Program-made: the position numbers and the translations under genes
The notes under the pieces: model-generated
The model's input: only the letters and a program-made list of their open reading frames with translations
What the model was told of the DNA's origin: nothing
Databases searched by the model: none
In this document: one piece after another, positions 20,188 through 29,048 of the stretch
Layout of the letters: each line of letters opens with the position of its first letter
Numbering within the stretch: the stretch's first letter is position 1
Source: JANYJA01 sp038229055
GTDB lineage: Bacteria > Acidobacteriota > Terriglobia > Bryobacterales > Bryobacteraceae
Assembly (NCBI GenBank): GCA_038229055.1
Contig: JBBROU010000034.1
Span: 1-41,071, forward strand
Length of the DNA: 41,071 nucleotides
Direction: 5' to 3'

Positions 20188-21500
20188 CGTGTCGATTTCC
20201 CGAACGCGGCATGGAACGTATCCACCACGAAGTCGAGCATGGGGCGCGTCAGGCCCGGATACACTCCCACCCAAAAAGTGTTGTTCATGATGCGATCGGT
20301 AGTCGTCATCGGGCCTACAGAACGATGCACCATATCAAGGTATGCCGGCTGCCGCAGCATATTACCGCCGAATAATAACCGCGTTTTGATGTTCCTGTCT
20401 TCCAAATACTTCACCAGTTCGTTGCGACTGAGCGGTGAAGAACCATGAATCGTAAGCGGGAAACCGAACCAGCTCGGATTGCTATTCGGGGTCGGCTCCG
20501 GCAGCACCAGAAACTCTTGAAGATCTCCCAGCGCCGCTTTCAAATATGCAAAATTGTCGCGCCGCTGCTGAATAAACCCGGGCAGTTTCTTTAGCTGTGA
20601 AACACCCACCGCCGCCTGCATATCCGTAGCCTTCAAATTATAACCGACGTGGCTATAAGTGTACTTATGGTCGTAGCCGTGCGGAAGTTCCCCAAGCTGC
20701 CAGTTGAAGCGCTTGCCGCAAGTGTTATCTTTGCCCGGCTCGCACCAGCAATCGCGGCCCCAGTCGCGGAACGATTCCACAATGCGCTTCAGAAGTGGCT
20801 CCTGCCCCAGCACAGCGCCGCCTTCGCCCATGGTGATGTGGTGCGCGGGATAGAAACTCACGGTAGCTAAATTGCCGAAAGTGCCTACTTTCTGGCCGTT
20901 GTATTCCGCGCCGAGCGCGTCGCAGCTATCTTCAATCAGCCACAACTTATGCTTCTCGACGAACGCCTTGATCGCTCCCAGATTGAAAGGATTGCCCAAC
21001 GTATGCGCCAGAACCACCGCCCGGGTGCGCGGCGAGAGTGCTTCTTCCAGATGCGTTACATCGACGTCATAAGTCGGGATGTCGAGATCGAGAAACACCG
21101 GTACGAGGCGGTTCTGGATAATTGGATTGATCGTGGTCGGGAAGCCCGCCGCGACCGTGATGACTTCATCGCCGGGAACCAGACGCCGATCGCCCAGCAT
21201 CGGAGACGTAAGCGCCGTGACCGCCAGCAAATTCGCGCTCGACCCGGAGTTCGCGAGACATGCGAACCGCGTCCCAACGAAGCGCGCGAACTCACGCTCG
21301 AACACGCGCGCATACCGCCCCGTCGTCAACCAGAAATCGAGCGAGGCGTCCACTAGATTCGAAAGCTCGTCGCCGTCGAAAACCTTGCCCGTAACCGGCA
21401 CGGCATTCGCGACTGGCTCGAACGTCTGCACCGGCCAGTTCGCGTCGTAATACTCGCGCGTCAGCGCCAGGATCTTAGTTCTGAGTTCTTCGGCCGTCAT
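20184..21500 (-). CDS. rfbH: CDP-4-dehydro-6-deoxyglucose 3-dehydratase (RfbH/E1)
   Basis: This 438-residue PMP- and [2Fe-2S]-dependent enzyme removes the C3 hydroxyl of CDP-4-keto-6-deoxyglucose. Two family hallmarks are exact. His220 (SFYPAHHITMGEGG) replaces the usual PLP lysine. The iron-sulfur cysteines C193, C251, C253 and C261 follow the E1 spacing X57-X1-X7. These separate it firmly from ordinary sugar aminotransferases. The start is the ATG at 21500, giving the family length; it overlaps the preceding reductase gene by 26 nt. The ferredoxin-type reductase partner (E3) needed for turnover is not seen in the window. Confidence 0.95.
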   Translation of the reverse strand: MTAEELRTKILALTREYYDANWPVQTFEPVANAVPVTGKVFDGDELSNLVDASLDFWLTTGRYARVFEREFARFVGTRFACLANSGSSANLLAVTALTSPMLGDRRLVPGDEVITVAAGFPTTINPIIQNRLVPVFLDLDIPTYDVDVTHLEEALSPRTRAVVLAHTLGNPFNLGAIKAFVEKHKLWLIEDSCDALGAEYNGQKVGTFGNLATVSFYPAHHITMGEGGAVLGQEPLLKRIVESFRDWGRDCWCEPGKDNTCGKRFNWQLGELPHGYDHKYTYSHVGYNLKATDMQAAVGVSQLKKLPGFIQQRRDNFAYLKAALGDLQEFLVLPEPTPNSNPSWFGFPLTIHGSSPLSRNELVKYLEDRNIKTRLLFGGNMLRQPAYLDMVHRSVGPMTTTDRIMNNTFWVGVYPGLTRPMLDFVVDTFHAAFGKSTR

Positions 21501-22353
21501 ACCAGTTGAGAGTTTCTCGCAATCCCTGTTCAAGACTTACACGCGGCTGCCACTTCAGTTCACGATGCGCGCGCGAGGCGTCAGCAACCAAATAAGGAGG
21601 ATCGCGGCGAGTGCGCGCCGCTGCCCCAAACGCGCACAGCGAAAGCGGCGCACCGGCAAGCTCCAAAATGCGTTCCACCAACGCTCGCACGGATAGCGCG
21701 TGAGCCGCACCCGCGCCCAGGTTATAAACGCGCCCCGTCAGATTCTCCCCGTCGGCAGCCCCGACTAACGCGTCCACTACATCCGACACATAGATGTAAT
21801 CGCGAATCTGCGCGCCGGCGGTAAGTTGCATCGGTTCGCGATTTAATGCGTGCAGCGCCACATAGGGCACCAGTTTCGACGCGCTCTCGCCCGGACCATA
21901 CACCGTAAACGGACGCAGCGTCGTCAGCGGCAGCCCTTCCTCACGCCGCAGATAGTCCATCAGCAGCCACCCGGCCGCCTTCGACGCTCCGTAAAGATTG
22001 TGCGAACCGAGCGGCGCCTCTTCATCGATCGGCGTATCGCGGGGCTGGTATTCAAACCCGGAACCTAAATAAATAAAGCGTTCCACCTTGTGCCGCAGCG
22101 CCGCGCGCGCAAGACTCAGGCTCGCGACTGTGTTCACTTCAATCACTTCCTTCACATTATCGGCTTCGGCCCGCACCCCAAACGCCGCAAGATGATAAAC
22201 GCGCGCGATCGGTTCAGCCCCGAACACCTTCTCGACAGCCCCTTCATCCCGCAGATCCAGCTCCGCAGACGACAGCGCAATCACCCGCTGCCCCAGGCTC
22301 AACAGTCGCCGCCGCAAGTGCCCGCCGATAAAACCGGAAGCGCCCGTAACCAT
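21475..22353 (-). CDS. NAD(P)-dependent epimerase/reductase, likely CDP-paratose/abequose synthase-type
   Basis: This 292-residue extended SDR begins MVTGASGFIGGHL (Rossmann GxxGxxG) and has the catalytic YxxxK (NLYGASKAAG) and RDYIYVSDVVDAL. Lying between rfbG and rfbH, it is the best candidate for the C4 ketoreductase that finishes the 3,6-dideoxyhexose (RfbS/RfbJ role). The product stereochemistry, paratose or abequose, cannot be told from sequence by eye. Start: the ATG at 22353 is preferred over a TTG at 22362 because it begins directly at the Rossmann strand; neither has a strong ribosome binding site. It lies 31 nt after rfbG and overlaps rfbH by 26 nt. Confidence 0.7.
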   Translation of the reverse strand: MVTGASGFIGGHLRRRLLSLGQRVIALSSAELDLRDEGAVEKVFGAEPIARVYHLAAFGVRAEADNVKEVIEVNTVASLSLARAALRHKVERFIYLGSGFEYQPRDTPIDEEAPLGSHNLYGASKAAGWLLMDYLRREEGLPLTTLRPFTVYGPGESASKLVPYVALHALNREPMQLTAGAQIRDYIYVSDVVDALVGAADGENLTGRVYNLGAGAAHALSVRALVERILELAGAPLSLCAFGAAARTRRDPPYLVADASRAHRELKWQPRVSLEQGLRETLNWYDGRRTQN

Positions 22354-22384
22354 CGTCAGCAAGGTTTTGTCTTATCAGCGTTCA

Positions 22385-23377
22385 TCAGCGTTTATCCGCG
22401 GCCCCTTCAAAGAACTTCCTATACCACTGCACACTCGCATCCAGCCCCTGCTCCAGCGTATGCAGCGGCTTCCACCCGAGAAGTTTCTCCGCCTTGCCCG
22501 ACGCCAGATACTGGTCCCGGATCTCGGCCTTGGCATGGTCCAGCACCAGCGGCTCCAAATCCTCGCGCTGCATCAACCGCCGCACCGCATCCACAATCTC
22601 GCGCACGCGGTACGGATGCGACGGCCCGAAATTGAACGCCTGCCCGCGCACCTCTTCCCGATGCAGCGCCTCGGCCATCACAATATAGGCCTGCACCGCA
22701 TCTTCTACATAAACGTAATCGCGCGTGTAAGTGCCGTCGCTGCGAATAATCGGGCGCTCATCGTGCAGAATGCTGCGAATCGTCCCCGGCACAATGCGGC
22801 TCCAGTTCAGATCGCCGCCTCCGTAAATATTGCCGCACCGCGCCACCACCACCGGAAGATTGTAAGTGTGGAAGTAAGCCTGACTGATCAGATCCGCGCA
22901 GGACTTCGACACGTCATAGGGATACCGCCCCATCGGCGGCTGCGCTTCCGTGTAAGGCAGCACCTCGCCGATGCCATACGCCTTATCGCTCGACGCGATT
23001 ACCACGCGCTTCACTCCGGCCGACTGCACCCGGCACGCTTCAAGCAAGTTATAAGTGCCGCGGATGTTCGCTTCGAATGTGGCAAGTGGACTGCGATACG
23101 CCGTACCGACGATCGTCTGCGCCGCCAGATGGAACACCGTATCCACTTCGTGCTCGCAGAGCGTGCGCTCCATGTCCGCGTAATTTTCCAGCGCTCCGTT
23201 CACCACCGCGACGCGATTGATCAGGCCGCTGCGAATCAGTTCGCTCTGCGGGTCCGTATCGCGAATCAGCGCCACCACATAGGCTTCCGATTCGATGAGA
23301 TGCTTTACTAGCCACGAGCCCACCAGGCCCGTGCCGCCGGTTACGAAAACGCGTTTCTCTTTCCAGAACTGGCTCAT
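22385..23377 (-). CDS. rfbG: CDP-glucose 4,6-dehydratase-like
   Basis: This 330-residue SDR-type dehydratase is predicted to make CDP-4-keto-6-deoxyglucose. Motifs are FVTGGTGLVGSWLVKHL (NAD binding), HLAAQTIVGTAYRSPL, SSDKAYG, the YxxxK site (YPYDVSKSCADL), and ARCGNIYGGGDLNWSRIVPG, which closely follows the RfbG pattern. The start ATG at 23377 overlaps the rfbF stop as ATGA, which rules out the longer upstream frame. Pairing with a glucose-1-phosphate cytidylyltransferase supports CDP-glucose as the substrate. Length is slightly below the usual 350-360. Confidence 0.85.
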   Translation of the reverse strand: MSQFWKEKRVFVTGGTGLVGSWLVKHLIESEAYVVALIRDTDPQSELIRSGLINRVAVVNGALENYADMERTLCEHEVDTVFHLAAQTIVGTAYRSPLATFEANIRGTYNLLEACRVQSAGVKRVVIASSDKAYGIGEVLPYTEAQPPMGRYPYDVSKSCADLISQAYFHTYNLPVVVARCGNIYGGGDLNWSRIVPGTIRSILHDERPIIRSDGTYTRDYVYVEDAVQAYIVMAEALHREEVRGQAFNFGPSHPYRVREIVDAVRRLMQREDLEPLVLDHAKAEIRDQYLASGKAEKLLGWKPLHTLEQGLDASVQWYRKFFEGAADKR

Positions 23378-24144
23378 GCCCAAACCTTCCAGGGCGCGGT
23401 TCCGGAATCCCACAGCGTTTCAAGAAGTTTCTTCTCGCGCAGCGTATCCATCGGCTGCCAGAAGCCCTCGTGACGGTACACCATCAATTGCCCATCGCGC
23501 GCCAGCGCTTCCAGCGGCTCGCGCTCCCAGATCATGTCTTCTCTCGCGATGTAGTCGATCGCGCCCGGCTCCAGTACGAAGAATCCGCCGTTGATCCACC
23601 CCTCACCCGTCTGCGGCTTCTCCAAAAATTCCACCACTTGATCGCCTTCAAAACGAATGCCGCCGAAACGCGATGGCGGACGCACGCCCGACACCGTCGC
23701 CAGCTTGCCATGCGCGCGATGAAACGCCACCAGCTTCTTCACGTCGATGTTTGCCACCCCGTCGCCGTAAGTCAGCATGAACGGCTCATCGCCCAGCCAC
23801 TTGCGCAATTTCGATATGCGTCCGCCGGTCTCGGTCGCGCCGCCGGTGTCCACGAGGTGCACCGTCCAATTCGGCTGCCGCCCGTCGTGCACCGTCACAT
23901 CTCCGGTCTTCAGATCGATCGAAAGGTCATTGGTGATGGCGCGGAAATTCAAAAAGTAATCTTTTACAAACTCCGCCTTATATCCCAGCGCCACCACGAA
24001 CTCGCAATAGCCGTGGGCGGCGTATATGTTCATGATGTGCCAGAGGATCGGTCGCCCGCCAATCTCCACCATGGGTTTGGGACGCAGCGTGGTCTCTTCG
24101 GAGAGGCGGGTCCCCAAACCCCCGGCCAGAATGACGGTTTTCAT
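23374..24144 (-). CDS. rfbF: Glucose-1-phosphate cytidylyltransferase
   Basis: This 256-residue nucleotidyltransferase makes CDP-glucose from CTP and glucose 1-phosphate and commits carbon to CDP-dideoxysugars. The N-terminal signature is canonical (MKTVILAGGLGTRLSEET, then RPKPMVEIGG). FMLTYGDGVANID carries the metal-binding Asp, and NGGFFVLEPG and GFWQPMDTLREK match RfbF specifically; length equals the family norm (257). It is the first gene of the cluster. A promoter lies just upstream (24165-24192) and the leader is only about 15 nt with no clear Shine-Dalgarno. Confidence 0.95.
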   Translation of the reverse strand: MKTVILAGGLGTRLSEETTLRPKPMVEIGGRPILWHIMNIYAAHGYCEFVVALGYKAEFVKDYFLNFRAITNDLSIDLKTGDVTVHDGRQPNWTVHLVDTGGATETGGRISKLRKWLGDEPFMLTYGDGVANIDVKKLVAFHRAHGKLATVSGVRPPSRFGGIRFEGDQVVEFLEKPQTGEGWINGGFFVLEPGAIDYIAREDMIWEREPLEALARDGQLMVYRHEGFWQPMDTLREKKLLETLWDSGTAPWKVWA

Positions 24145-24164
24145 GCGTAAGTTAACGAAATCAA

Positions 24165-24192
24165 ATCATAGCAAAGCGATGTCTGCCGTCAG
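24165..24192 (-). promoter_or_regulatory. Promoter of the CDP-dideoxysugar operon
   Basis: Minus strand: -35 CTGACG (24192-24187), 16-nt spacer ending in TGC (extended -10), -10 TATGAT (24170-24165). It directs transcription towards rfbF, with a predicted start near 24158. The intergenic region 24145-24278 also holds the divergent promoter of the next gene. Confidence 0.6.
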
Positions 24193-24263
24193 CCACGAGG
24201 CAGCACCGATACGCATCCATCCACTCAATAGTAGATTTATTTCAGGGCTTTTCCGTACATCGG

Positions 24264-24272
24264 TGGTAAAAT
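24264..24272 (+). promoter_or_regulatory. Extended -10 promoter placing the start codon near +1 (leaderless)
   Basis: TGG TAAAAT (24264-24272) is a good extended -10. Only 6 nt separate it from the ATG at 24279, so transcription would begin at or next to the start codon. No convincing -35 box or Shine-Dalgarno is present. Confidence 0.5.
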
Positions 24273-24278
24273 CCCGTC

Positions 24279-25865
24279 ATGCGAATTAACCGAGCAGCGG
24301 CAACGCTGATGTATTCAACTTTTTGCCTTTCATTTCTATCCGCGCAAACCTCAAACGGTGCCGTCGAAGTAAATGCCGCCGTCCACCACGACGTTTCCGC
24401 GCCCTTGTACACCATCGACGCGCCCCCGTCACGGGCCAGTGCGCCCCGAGAAATTCCCGTGCGCCTGATTCCGCACGCCGATTCGGCAGTCGACACTCCC
24501 GATGCCGCCGAACAGGCCGTGCCACGGCCCAATGTCGGCGTCACGACCGGCCTGAATTTCGCTGGCGTGGGCCAGGGCGACTACGGCTTCTCCGATAGCA
24601 GCGCCCCGCCCGACACCAACGGGGCCGTCGGCGCCACCCAGTACGTCCAGTGGGTCAATACCAGCTTCGCCGTCTTCGATAAAACCACCGGTACGATCGT
24701 CCCCGGATTTCCCAAAGCCGGCAACGCGCCCTGGGCCGGTTTCGGCGGCACATGCGAAACCACGAACGATGGCGACCCCATCGCCCAATATGACAAAGCA
24801 GCCAACCGCTGGGTTCTCACGCAGTTCGTCGTGAGCGTTACCCCGTATTTGCAGTGCGTCGCCGTCTCGCAGACATCCGATGCCACCGGCGCCTACAATC
24901 GGTACGCGTTCTCCTACGGCAATACCCAGTTCGTCGACTACCCCAAAATGGGTGTCTGGTCCGATGCGTACTACATCTCCTTTAACATTTTCACTAACGG
25001 CACTACTTTCGCCGGGGCCAAAGCCTGCGCCTTCGACCGCGCCAAGATGCTCGTTGGCAGCCCCGCCACGCAACAGTGCTTCCAGTTGTCCACCACTTTC
25101 GGAGGTCTGCTGCCATCCGATCTTGATGGAACCATCGCTCCTCCCGCCGGCTCGCCGAACTATTACGTCAATTTCGGCACCAACAGCCTGAATCTCTGGA
25201 AATTCCACGTCGATTTCACCACGCCGGCCAACAGCACCTTCACCGGGCCAACGAACATCCCCGTCGCGGCGTTCACCGCGGCCTGCAACGGCGGCGGAAC
25301 CTGCATTCCCCAGCCCAGCACCACCCAGAAGCTCGACTCTCTTGCCGATCGGCTGATGTACCGTCTCGCCTATCGACATTTCGCCGACGGCCATGAAGCG
25401 CTGGTCGTCAATCATTCGGTTTCTGTAGGCACGACCCGCCGCAACCGAATCACATCGGTCCGCTGGTACGAGCTTCGCAGCCCCGCCACCACGCCGGTTG
25501 CATTTCAGCAGGGCACGCTCTCCACGGCCGATCATTCGCACCGTTGGATGGGCAGCATTGCGATGGATAAGCTTGGCAACATGGCCCTCGGCTACACCGC
25601 ATCGAGCGGCACACTGCACCCGTCCATCCGCTACACCGGCCGCTTAGCGACAGACCCGCTCGGCACGATGCAAACCGAAGCCACACTGCAAGCCGGCGCT
25701 GGTTCCCAGACCGGAGGCCTCAGCCGCTGGGGCGACTATTCCGCCATGACCGTAGATCCCGTCGACGATTGCACCTTCTGGTACACCAGCGAATACCTGA
25801 AGACCAACGGCAGCTTCAACTGGAGCACCCGCATCGGTAACTTCAAGTTCCCGAACTGCAACTAG
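24279..25865 (+). CDS. Secreted protein of unknown function (PPDTNGAVGA family)
   Basis: This 528-residue exported protein has an N-terminal signal peptide (MRINRAAATLMYSTFCLSFLSAQ). After a low-complexity linker, the conserved core begins with SSAPPDTNGAVGATQYVQWV and continues with DGDPIAQYDKAANRWVLTQF, YAFSYGNTQFVDYPKMGVW and, near the end, GGLSRWGDYSAMTVDP. The Asp/Trp/Tyr-rich repeated blocks suggest a beta-propeller-like fold. I associate this type of protein with environmental bacteria such as Acidobacteria, but I know no function for it. It has its own promoter and is followed 10 nt later by a strong terminator, so it is monocistronic. Confidence 0.85.
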   Translation: MRINRAAATLMYSTFCLSFLSAQTSNGAVEVNAAVHHDVSAPLYTIDAPPSRASAPREIPVRLIPHADSAVDTPDAAEQAVPRPNVGVTTGLNFAGVGQGDYGFSDSSAPPDTNGAVGATQYVQWVNTSFAVFDKTTGTIVPGFPKAGNAPWAGFGGTCETTNDGDPIAQYDKAANRWVLTQFVVSVTPYLQCVAVSQTSDATGAYNRYAFSYGNTQFVDYPKMGVWSDAYYISFNIFTNGTTFAGAKACAFDRAKMLVGSPATQQCFQLSTTFGGLLPSDLDGTIAPPAGSPNYYVNFGTNSLNLWKFHVDFTTPANSTFTGPTNIPVAAFTAACNGGGTCIPQPSTTQKLDSLADRLMYRLAYRHFADGHEALVVNHSVSVGTTRRNRITSVRWYELRSPATTPVAFQQGTLSTADHSHRWMGSIAMDKLGNMALGYTASSGTLHPSIRYTGRLATDPLGTMQTEATLQAGAGSQTGGLSRWGDYSAMTVDPVDDCTFWYTSEYLKTNGSFNWSTRIGNFKFPNCN

Positions 25866-25875
25866 AGTAATGCTT

Positions 25876-25906
25876 GGGGCGGCAAGTGAGTCACGCCGCC
25901 CCGCTT
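25876..25906 (+). terminator. Intrinsic terminator after the PPDTNGAVGA-family gene
   Basis: GGGGCGGC (25876-25883) pairs perfectly with GCCGCCCC (25895-25902). An inner GTG/CAC pairing tightens the loop, and GCTTTT follows. The U-tract is short but the stem is very stable. Confidence 0.75.
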
Positions 25907-25907
25907 T

Positions 25908-25937
25908 TCCTTCGCGTCCTTTGCGCCTTTGCCTTTC
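25908..25937 (+). repeat. CTTTGCG-type intergenic repeat, copy 2
   Basis: CTTCGCGTCCTTTGCGCC followed by TTTGCC. It is the same unit as the arms of the rpoB-rpoC hairpin, here between the terminator at 25876 and the peptidase promoter. Confidence 0.55.
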
Positions 25938-25946
25938 ACCGCCCCT

Positions 25947-25955
25947 TGATATACT
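25947..25955 (+). promoter_or_regulatory. Extended -10 promoter of the M28 peptidase gene (leaderless)
   Basis: TGA TATACT is an extended -10 matching TATAAT at 5 of 6 bases. It ends 7 nt before the GTG start at 25963, so the transcript should start at or beside the start codon. The upstream terminator isolates this gene from read-through, which supports a promoter here. Confidence 0.55.
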
Positions 25956-25962
25956 TCCCCCA

Positions 25963-28077
25963 GTGAAATCCACACTGGCGCTGTGCCTCCCGGCCCTGCT
26001 CTTCTCCGCCGATAACTCCATCCGCGGCTTCCCTCCCGAGTCCCTCCAATCCGAACACCAGTGGGAAGAGAAACTCCGCGCCATCCCCGAACCCGAGCGC
26101 GTCGGCCGCTACATGCGGCGCATGTCCGCGAAGCCCCACCTGGCCGGCACTCCCGCCTCCAAAGCGGTCGCCGAGTACATCCTCGGCCTCATGCACGAAT
26201 GGGGTCTCGACGCCCGCATCGAACCGTTCGAAGCACTCCTCCCAACGCCCAAAACCCGCGTCCTCGAAATGGTCGCGCCAAAAACGTTTCGCGCCCGCCT
26301 CCAAGAACCCGCGCTTCCCGAAGACAAAGACACCGCCAACCCCGGCCAAGTCCCCTCCTACAACGCGTACTCCGCCGACGGCGACGTTACCGCGCCCGTC
26401 GTCTACGTCAACTACGGCGTCCCCGCCGACTACGAAACGCTCGCCAAGCTCGGCATCGACGTCAAAGGCAAGATCGTCCTCGCCCGTTACGGCAGCAGTT
26501 GGCGCGGTGTCAAGCCCAAAGTCGCCTATGAACACGGCGCCGTCGCCTGCCTCATCTATTCCGACCCTCGCGACGACGGCTACTTCGCCGGCGATGTCTA
26601 TCCCAAAGGCGCCTTTCGCCCGCCCGACGGCGTTCAGCGCGGCAGCGTTCTCGATATGGCCATCTACCCCGGCGACCCGCTCTCTCCCGGGTGGGCCTCG
26701 GAAAAAGGCTCCAAACGCCTTTCCCAGAACGAAGCCAAAACGTTCATGAAGATCCCCGTGATGCCGATCTCTTACGCCGACGCGCAGCCCTTTCTGGCGA
26801 ATCTCGAAGGCCCCGTCGCTCCCGAATCCTGGCGCGGAGCTCTGCCCATCACTTATCACATCGGCCCCGGCCCGACCGAAGCGCATCTCAAGCTCGAGCT
26901 CGATAACAGCATTCATCCTCTCTATAACGTGATCGTCCGCATACCTGGGACCGATTTCCCGGATGAATGGATCCTCGCCGGCAACCACCACGATGCCTGG
27001 GTGCATGGCGCCTCCGATCCCGCCAGCGGTGCCGCACCACTTCTCGAAACCGCGCGCTCTCTCTCCGAGCTCCTGAAACAAGGTTGGAGACCCAAACGCA
27101 CCATCATCCTCGCGCTCTGGGATGGCGAGGAGTTCGGCCTTATCGGTTCCACCGAGTGGGTCGAAAAGCACTCCGACGAACTGAAACAGAAGCTCGTCGC
27201 TTACATCAATTCCGACAGCAACGGCAAAGGCCGGCTCGGGGTTGGCGGCTCCCACACTCTCGAGGATTTCATGCAGGAAGTGGCGCGCGATGTCCCCGAC
27301 CCCGTGACCGGCCTGCCTCTGCTCGATGAGGCGCGTGTTCAGCCCGCCAAACCCCCGCAACCTGCCCAGCCTCCCGGCTTCCGACTCGGTGCCCTCGGTT
27401 CCGGCTCGGACTATACCTCGTTCCTGCAGCACCTCGGCATCGCCAGCCTGAACATCGGCTTCGGCGGCGACGACTCATTCGGCGGCATCTACCACTCCGA
27501 TTACGACACCTATTACTGGTACACGCACTTCTCCGACACTCACTTCGTCTACGGCAAAGCCCTCTCGGAAGTCACCGGCACTGCCCTGCTCCGGCTCGCG
27601 GATGCCCCCGTTCTTCCCTTCGAATTCACGCGCTTCTCTGCCACCGTCGATCGCTACGTGGATGAAGTCGCGACCCTCGAAAAGCAGCCAAATCACCCCG
27701 ACCTCAACCCCGTTCGGGCCGAGCTAGCCAAGCTCAAAGAAGCTTCCAAGGCCTACGAAGCCGCCTACACCCGCGCTCTGCCGCATCTCGCTTACGCGCC
27801 GGTTGCCAAACTGGCCGCACTCAATGAAACTCTATTCCGCTCCGAGCGCGCCATGACGCTGAGTGATGGTCTCCCCGGCCGGGATTGGTTTAAGCACCGC
27901 ATCTATGCGCCCGGCACTTATACCGGCTATGGCGTCAAAACGCTGCCCGGCATCCGCGAAGCTCTCGAAGCTAATCGCCCCGATGAAGCAGCCGCGCAAG
28001 CTGAAGATGTCGTCAAAGTCATACAGAACTTGAACTCGGAAGTCCAACAAGCCGCTAGTCTCCTGGGTGCGCTCTAA
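25963..28077 (+). CDS. M28-family metallopeptidase (glutamate carboxypeptidase II-like)
   Basis: This 704-residue exported zinc peptidase has three domains: a PA domain (GKIVLARYGSSWRGVKPK region), the M28 catalytic domain and a C-terminal transferrin-receptor-like dimerisation domain. The di-zinc ligands are all present: His342 (NHHDAW), Asp352 (SDPASGA), catalytic Glu389 with ligand Glu390 (WDGEEFG), Asp418 (NSDSNG) and His511 (YHSDYDT). The spacing 10-37-28 is identical to human GCPII (377/387/424-425/453). It therefore probably cleaves C-terminal Glu/Asp or related residues from peptides outside the cytoplasm. The start is GTG at 25963 because a signal peptide begins there (MKSTLALCLPALLFSA). 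The next gene follows immediately (TAA then ATG). Confidence 0.93.
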   Translation: MKSTLALCLPALLFSADNSIRGFPPESLQSEHQWEEKLRAIPEPERVGRYMRRMSAKPHLAGTPASKAVAEYILGLMHEWGLDARIEPFEALLPTPKTRVLEMVAPKTFRARLQEPALPEDKDTANPGQVPSYNAYSADGDVTAPVVYVNYGVPADYETLAKLGIDVKGKIVLARYGSSWRGVKPKVAYEHGAVACLIYSDPRDDGYFAGDVYPKGAFRPPDGVQRGSVLDMAIYPGDPLSPGWASEKGSKRLSQNEAKTFMKIPVMPISYADAQPFLANLEGPVAPESWRGALPITYHIGPGPTEAHLKLELDNSIHPLYNVIVRIPGTDFPDEWILAGNHHDAWVHGASDPASGAAPLLETARSLSELLKQGWRPKRTIILALWDGEEFGLIGSTEWVEKHSDELKQKLVAYINSDSNGKGRLGVGGSHTLEDFMQEVARDVPDPVTGLPLLDEARVQPAKPPQPAQPPGFRLGALGSGSDYTSFLQHLGIASLNIGFGGDDSFGGIYHSDYDTYYWYTHFSDTHFVYGKALSEVTGTALLRLADAPVLPFEFTRFSATVDRYVDEVATLEKQPNHPDLNPVRAELAKLKEASKAYEAAYTRALPHLAYAPVAKLAALNETLFRSERAMTLSDGLPGRDWFKHRIYAPGTYTGYGVKTLPGIREALEANRPDEAAAQAEDVVKVIQNLNSEVQQAASLLGAL

Positions 28078-28947
28078 ATGCGAACGCTCTGGGGCTCGCT
28101 CCCTGTCTCCGATGCGCACGTCCACTTCTTCTCGCATCGCTTCTTCTCATCGCTCGCAGCGGACAAGCCAATCGACTTCACCCTCCCGCCACCCGAACCG
28201 GAAGGCCTGGCCGACATCTGGCTCGCTGAACTCGACTTTCATCACGTCGACCGTGCCGCTCTTATCGCGAGCATCCCCGGCGATGAAATCTCGGTAGCGG
28301 CAGCCGTCGCCCGACACCCCAACCGGTTCCGCGGCTTCTTCATCTTTGACCCCACCGCGCCCGACGCTCCCGCTCGCCTCGCCACTGCCCTGGAATCGGG
28401 GAAGCTGCACGGCGTTTGTCTATTTCCCGCCATGCACCGCTACTCCGTCACGGATGAGCGCATCCGCTTCGTATTCGACCTGGCTCCGCTGGTCTTCGTT
28501 CACTGCGGCGTGCTCAGCGTCGGCATCCGCAAGAAACTCGGGCTGCCGTCGCTCTTCGACATGCGCTTCTCGAATCCGATCGACCTGCACCACATTGCAC
28601 TCGCGTACCCGAAACTGAAGTTTATCGTGCCCCATTTCGGCGCCGGATATTTCCGCGAAGCCCTCATGTTGTGCGATCTTTGCCCGAACGTTTACCTCGA
28701 TACTTCCAGCACCAATAGTTGGATGCGCTTCCAGCCCGAATCGGTCGACCTCGCCCAAGTTTTCCGCCGCGCGCTCGAGGTCTGCGGTTCCGAGCGACTC
28801 CTTTTCGGCTCCGATTCCTCTTTCTTTCCGCGCGGCTGGAATACCGCAATCTTCGCGGCGCAGTCGAAGGTGCTCTTCGACCTCGGGGTCTCCGCAACGG
28901 ATGCCGCGCTCATCTTCGGCGGCAATTTCAACCGGCTCATTCCCTGA
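28078..28947 (+). CDS. Amidohydrolase (Amidohydro_2, TIM-barrel metal-dependent hydrolase)
   Basis: This 289-residue cytoplasmic TIM-barrel enzyme has the N-terminal metal motif SDAHVHFF (His14 and His16), a later VFVHCG histidine, VPHFGAG, and a terminal Asp motif (LLFGSDSSFFPRGW). These match the metal-dependent amidohydrolase_2/ACMSD-like group, which hydrolyses or decarboxylates small organic molecules. The substrate is unknown. Its ATG directly follows the peptidase stop with no gap, so it is co-translated. Its stop region overlaps or abuts the shortened PaaK-like gene that follows. Confidence 0.85.
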   Translation: MRTLWGSLPVSDAHVHFFSHRFFSSLAADKPIDFTLPPPEPEGLADIWLAELDFHHVDRAALIASIPGDEISVAAAVARHPNRFRGFFIFDPTAPDAPARLATALESGKLHGVCLFPAMHRYSVTDERIRFVFDLAPLVFVHCGVLSVGIRKKLGLPSLFDMRFSNPIDLHHIALAYPKLKFIVPHFGAGYFREALMLCDLCPNVYLDTSSTNSWMRFQPESVDLAQVFRRALEVCGSERLLFGSDSSFFPRGWNTAIFAAQSKVLFDLGVSATDAALIFGGNFNRLIP

Positions 28948-29048
28948 GATTTTGCCTTCGTCCCGACCACTCTGAATTCATAAGACTCCAATTTCTACGG
29001 GGAAGGCGGGTTGCGCCCAACCGCAACCGGCTGGCGCAGCTTCGTCGA

